Assembly: GCA_905182025.1 (NCBI GenBank)
Contig: CAJJAA010000003.1
Coordinates: 1-37,229 of the forward strand
Direction: 5' to 3'
Length of the DNA stretch: 37,229 nucleotides
From: an uncultured OM182 clade bacterium
GTDB lineage: Bacteria; Pseudomonadota; Gammaproteobacteria; Pseudomonadales; Azotimanducaceae
Positions 36,989 to 37,229 of the stretch are shown here, piece by piece. Below the pieces are notes generated by a model. It saw only the letters and a program-made list of their open reading frames with translations. It was not told the DNA's origin and ran no database searches. The position numbers were made by a program, and so were the translations under genes. Within the stretch, counting starts at the first letter, position 1, and every line of letters starts with the position of its first letter.

Positions 36989-37229
36989 ATGAGCTGGATG
37001 GGAAAAATCTTAGGCGGTGGTATTGGTCTAATGTTCGGCGGACCCGCAGGTGCGGTGCTTGGTATGCTGGCGGGGCACCACGCTCTCGATAGCGGGCGTA
37101 TGACTAAAGGTCTGATTAGCGGGCTCGAGAACAAACAAACGATCTATTTTGTCGCGACCTTTTCCATGTTGGGCAAACTGGCCAAAGCCGATGGTGTCGT
37201 CACGCAGCAGGAAGTTGATGCGATCGATC
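36989..37229 (+). CDS. djlA: Co-chaperone DjlA, N-terminal part (cut by window edge)
   Basis: ATG 36989 follows AGGA and the frame is open to the window end (80 codons). The N-terminus is MSWMGKILGGGIGLMFGGPA, a glycine-rich membrane segment with the typical DjlA start. The following ATFSMLGKLAKADGVVTQQEV is the beginning of a TerB domain. The J domain expected at the C-terminus lies beyond the window. DjlA is an inner-membrane DnaK co-chaperone with its N-terminus in the membrane. Assignment rests on the N-terminus alone. Confidence 0.75.
   Translation, partial: MSWMGKILGGGIGLMFGGPAGAVLGMLAGHHALDSGRMTKGLISGLENKQTIYFVATFSMLGKLAKADGVVTQQEVDAID

Overview
The window looks like a piece of a marine-type gammaproteobacterial chromosome. 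Xni (ExoIX flap endonuclease), a DjlA-type co-chaperone, an AlkX/YcaQ-type protein, a RibB-X style riboflavin enzyme and a CpsG-type phosphomannomutase together favour Gammaproteobacteria; I cannot name a genus. Both ends cut through genes (an acyl-CoA dehydrogenase on the left, djlA on the right). I see no tRNA, rRNA, IS, phage or CRISPR. The 37 kb length with cut ends would suit a large-insert clone, but that is only a guess.

Layout. 0-1.4 kb: tail of one acyl-CoA dehydrogenase and a small partner, a likely heteromeric pair. 1.6-6.5 kb: a membrane-anchored GIN-like protein, an MBL-fold hydrolase, a GAF + HD-GYP signalling protein with a large insertion, and an HDAC-family deacylase. 6.7-11.2 kb: an OppA-type binding protein, then on the minus strand a RibB-X enzyme, a small unknown protein and a glutamine synthetase-family gene broken by one frameshift. 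11.4-15.2 kb: glcDEF, the glycolate oxidase operon. 15.3-18.4 kb: an ornithine carbamoyltransferase homologue with altered substrate-site motifs, an aldo/keto reductase coupled to an SRAP (YedK) gene, and a small unknown protein. 18.5-21.6 kb: an ACAD10/11-like dehydrogenase divergent from an acyl-CoA synthetase. 21.6-25.8 kb: a membrane protein, an AlkX-like DNA glycosylase, xni, and a K+-channel-like two-RCK protein without a normal selectivity filter.

26.2-34.5 kb is the most unusual part. Two paralogous secreted lipoproteins share an N-terminal cassette (cadherin-like, SdrD_B-like, alpha-helical, Ca-binding TSP3 repeats). One continues into PKD, PPC-like and subtilisin S8 domains, the other into more TSP3 repeats. 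A third, heavily frame-broken reading region with TSP3-like acidic repeats follows. 34.6-37.2 kb: phosphomannomutase (manB/cpsG, frame-broken), an alpha/beta hydrolase translationally coupled to it, and the start of djlA.

Metabolically the window points to a heterotroph that oxidises acyl-CoAs and glycolate, takes up peptides, and displays a calcium-binding surface protease. Reading-frame breaks occur at about 8.78, 26.33 and 32.27 kb and very densely at 33.0-35.6 kb. In the phosphomannomutase, conserved residues persist on both sides of every break, which looks more like local sequence error than old gene decay.
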